Source: Promethearchaeota archaeon
Lineage (GTDB): Archaea; Asgardarchaeota; Lokiarchaeia; Sigyniarchaeales; SOKP01
DNA: 5,777 nucleotides
Assembly (NCBI GenBank): GCA_016840695.1
Contig: JAEORV010000128.1
Span: 1 to 5,777 of the forward strand
Direction: 5' to 3'
How positions within the stretch are numbered: the stretch's first letter is position 1; each line of letters opens with the position of its first letter. The notes below the pieces were generated by a model. It did not search any database and was not told the origin of the DNA. It saw nothing but the letters and a program-made list of their open reading frames with translations. Both the position numbers and the translations under genes were made by a program. Below, piece by piece: positions 5,168-5,777 of this stretch.

Positions 5168-5777
5168 TTGATTGAAAATTCGTTTTACATTGAGACTTAT
5201 GGTTGTACCTCTAATAAAGCAGATTCATTAATCATATCAGATGTATTAATCAAGGTAAATCTCGTACAAACATCGTTAGAGAACGCTCAATTCATAATAA
5301 TAAATACTTGTGCGGTAAAAGAACAAACAGAAAAAAAAATAAAAGATCGGCTAAAAAAAATTCATGAGTTATATCAAGATGAACTAGAGAGGCATGTTAT
5401 AATTGCTGGTTGTTTACCTCATATAGATACGACCTATATTGACCTTATCAAGAAAATAATCCCCTCATTTTCAGCGATAATAGATTTAGATAATTTAAAC
5501 GAACTCCCCGATATGATTCAATCCATAAAAAAGGGAAACAGAAACCAAGTTTTTTTGACGCAAAAGTCAATAGATAAAGCAAAATTCTTTGTTGACCACT
5601 CTTCCGGAAAAATTACGGGAATAACTCCAATTTCAGAGGGATGCTTAGGTTCTTGCACGTATTGTTGCGTAAAAAATGCCCGCGGACGATTAAATTGTTA
5701 TGATCCAATGAATATCATTGGAAATATTCACCATCAATTAAAGCAAGGCATTAAACAAATATACCTGACATCTCAAG
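5168..5777 (+). CDS. tRNA-t6A37 methylthiotransferase (MtaB/CDKAL1-like radical SAM), 5' part
   Basis: This is the N-terminal part of a methylthiotransferase, cut off by the window edge (about 203 residues visible). These enzymes use two iron-sulfur clusters and S-adenosylmethionine to add a methylthio group at C2 of the N6-threonylcarbamoyl adenosine at tRNA position 37, next to the anticodon. Three cysteines of the first cluster are visible in YIETYGC (Cys11), NTCAVK and AGCLP. The radical-SAM CxxxCxxC follows in GCLGSCTYCC, then the family motif NARG. The visible part ends in YLTSQ, typical of the archaeal/eukaryotic CDKAL1-like branch rather than MiaB. The start is a TTG: the frame is open only from 5147, and its first ATG (about 5512) lies beyond all three cluster cysteines, so it cannot be the start. 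ATT at 5156 is a less likely alternative. The C-terminal TRAM domain lies outside the window. The t6A substrate is inferred from family resemblance. Confidence 0.93.
   Translation, partial: MIENSFYIETYGCTSNKADSLIISDVLIKVNLVQTSLENAQFIIINTCAVKEQTEKKIKDRLKKIHELYQDELERHVIIAGCLPHIDTTYIDLIKKIIPSFSAIIDLDNLNELPDMIQSIKKGNRNQVFLTQKSIDKAKFFVDHSSGKITGITPISEGCLGSCTYCCVKNARGRLNCYDPMNIIGNIHHQLKQGIKQIYLTSQ

Noticed and set aside
1..5777. Search for CRISPR arrays, insertion-sequence ends, tRNA or rRNA genes, and defence or toxin-antitoxin genes.
   Set aside because: No regularly spaced repeats, transposase motifs, GC-rich structural RNA segments or recognisable defence proteins were seen.

Overview
The window is AT-rich, with Lys/Glu/Ile-rich proteins, short T-tract gene ends, TATA-like boxes about 25-45 bp before start codons, and at least one TTG start. 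Together with a CDKAL1/MtaB-type tRNA methylthiotransferase and small zinc-ribbon membrane proteins, this points to an archaeon. The K/T-rich histone-tail-like extension and the LITAF-like zinc/hydrophobic-helix protein would suit an Asgard (Lokiarchaeia-like) genome. That lineage is an inference; the sequence holds no rRNA or marker that proves it.

Layout: 1-356 is noncoding, extremely AT-rich leader sequence. 357-2591 (+) encodes a class II, adenosylcobalamin-dependent ribonucleotide reductase of the monomeric RTPR type (NrdJ), with every catalytic and relay cysteine present and an added N-terminal ATP-cone whose nucleotide-contact residues look eroded. 2749-3675 (+) encodes a 308-residue protein with a 40-residue Lys/Thr tail followed by a beta-rich domain that faintly resembles the tubby-C/LURP/scramblase fold. 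Two minus-strand genes follow, convergent with it: a four-helix membrane protein with a charged cytoplasmic tail (3730-4506) and a 138-residue zinc protein (4632-5048) with two CxxC knuckles either side of one hydrophobic helix plus a C-terminal zinc ribbon. Diverging from the latter, 5168-5777 (+) is the 5' part of a radical-SAM tRNA-t6A37 methylthiotransferase that starts at TTG and runs off the right edge.

The genes do not form one pathway. NrdJ makes DNA precursors and the methylthiotransferase modifies tRNA. The three middle genes are uncharacterised: two are membrane-associated, and the third has a polyanion-binding tail plus a possible lipid-binding fold. Each gene seems to have its own promoter, and the minus-strand pair are separated by 125 bp, so they are not a tight operon. 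I see no mobile element, CRISPR array, tRNA or rRNA. No clearly new multi-gene system is evident; the best leads are the LITAF-like protein, the tailed 308-residue protein and the degenerate ATP-cone.
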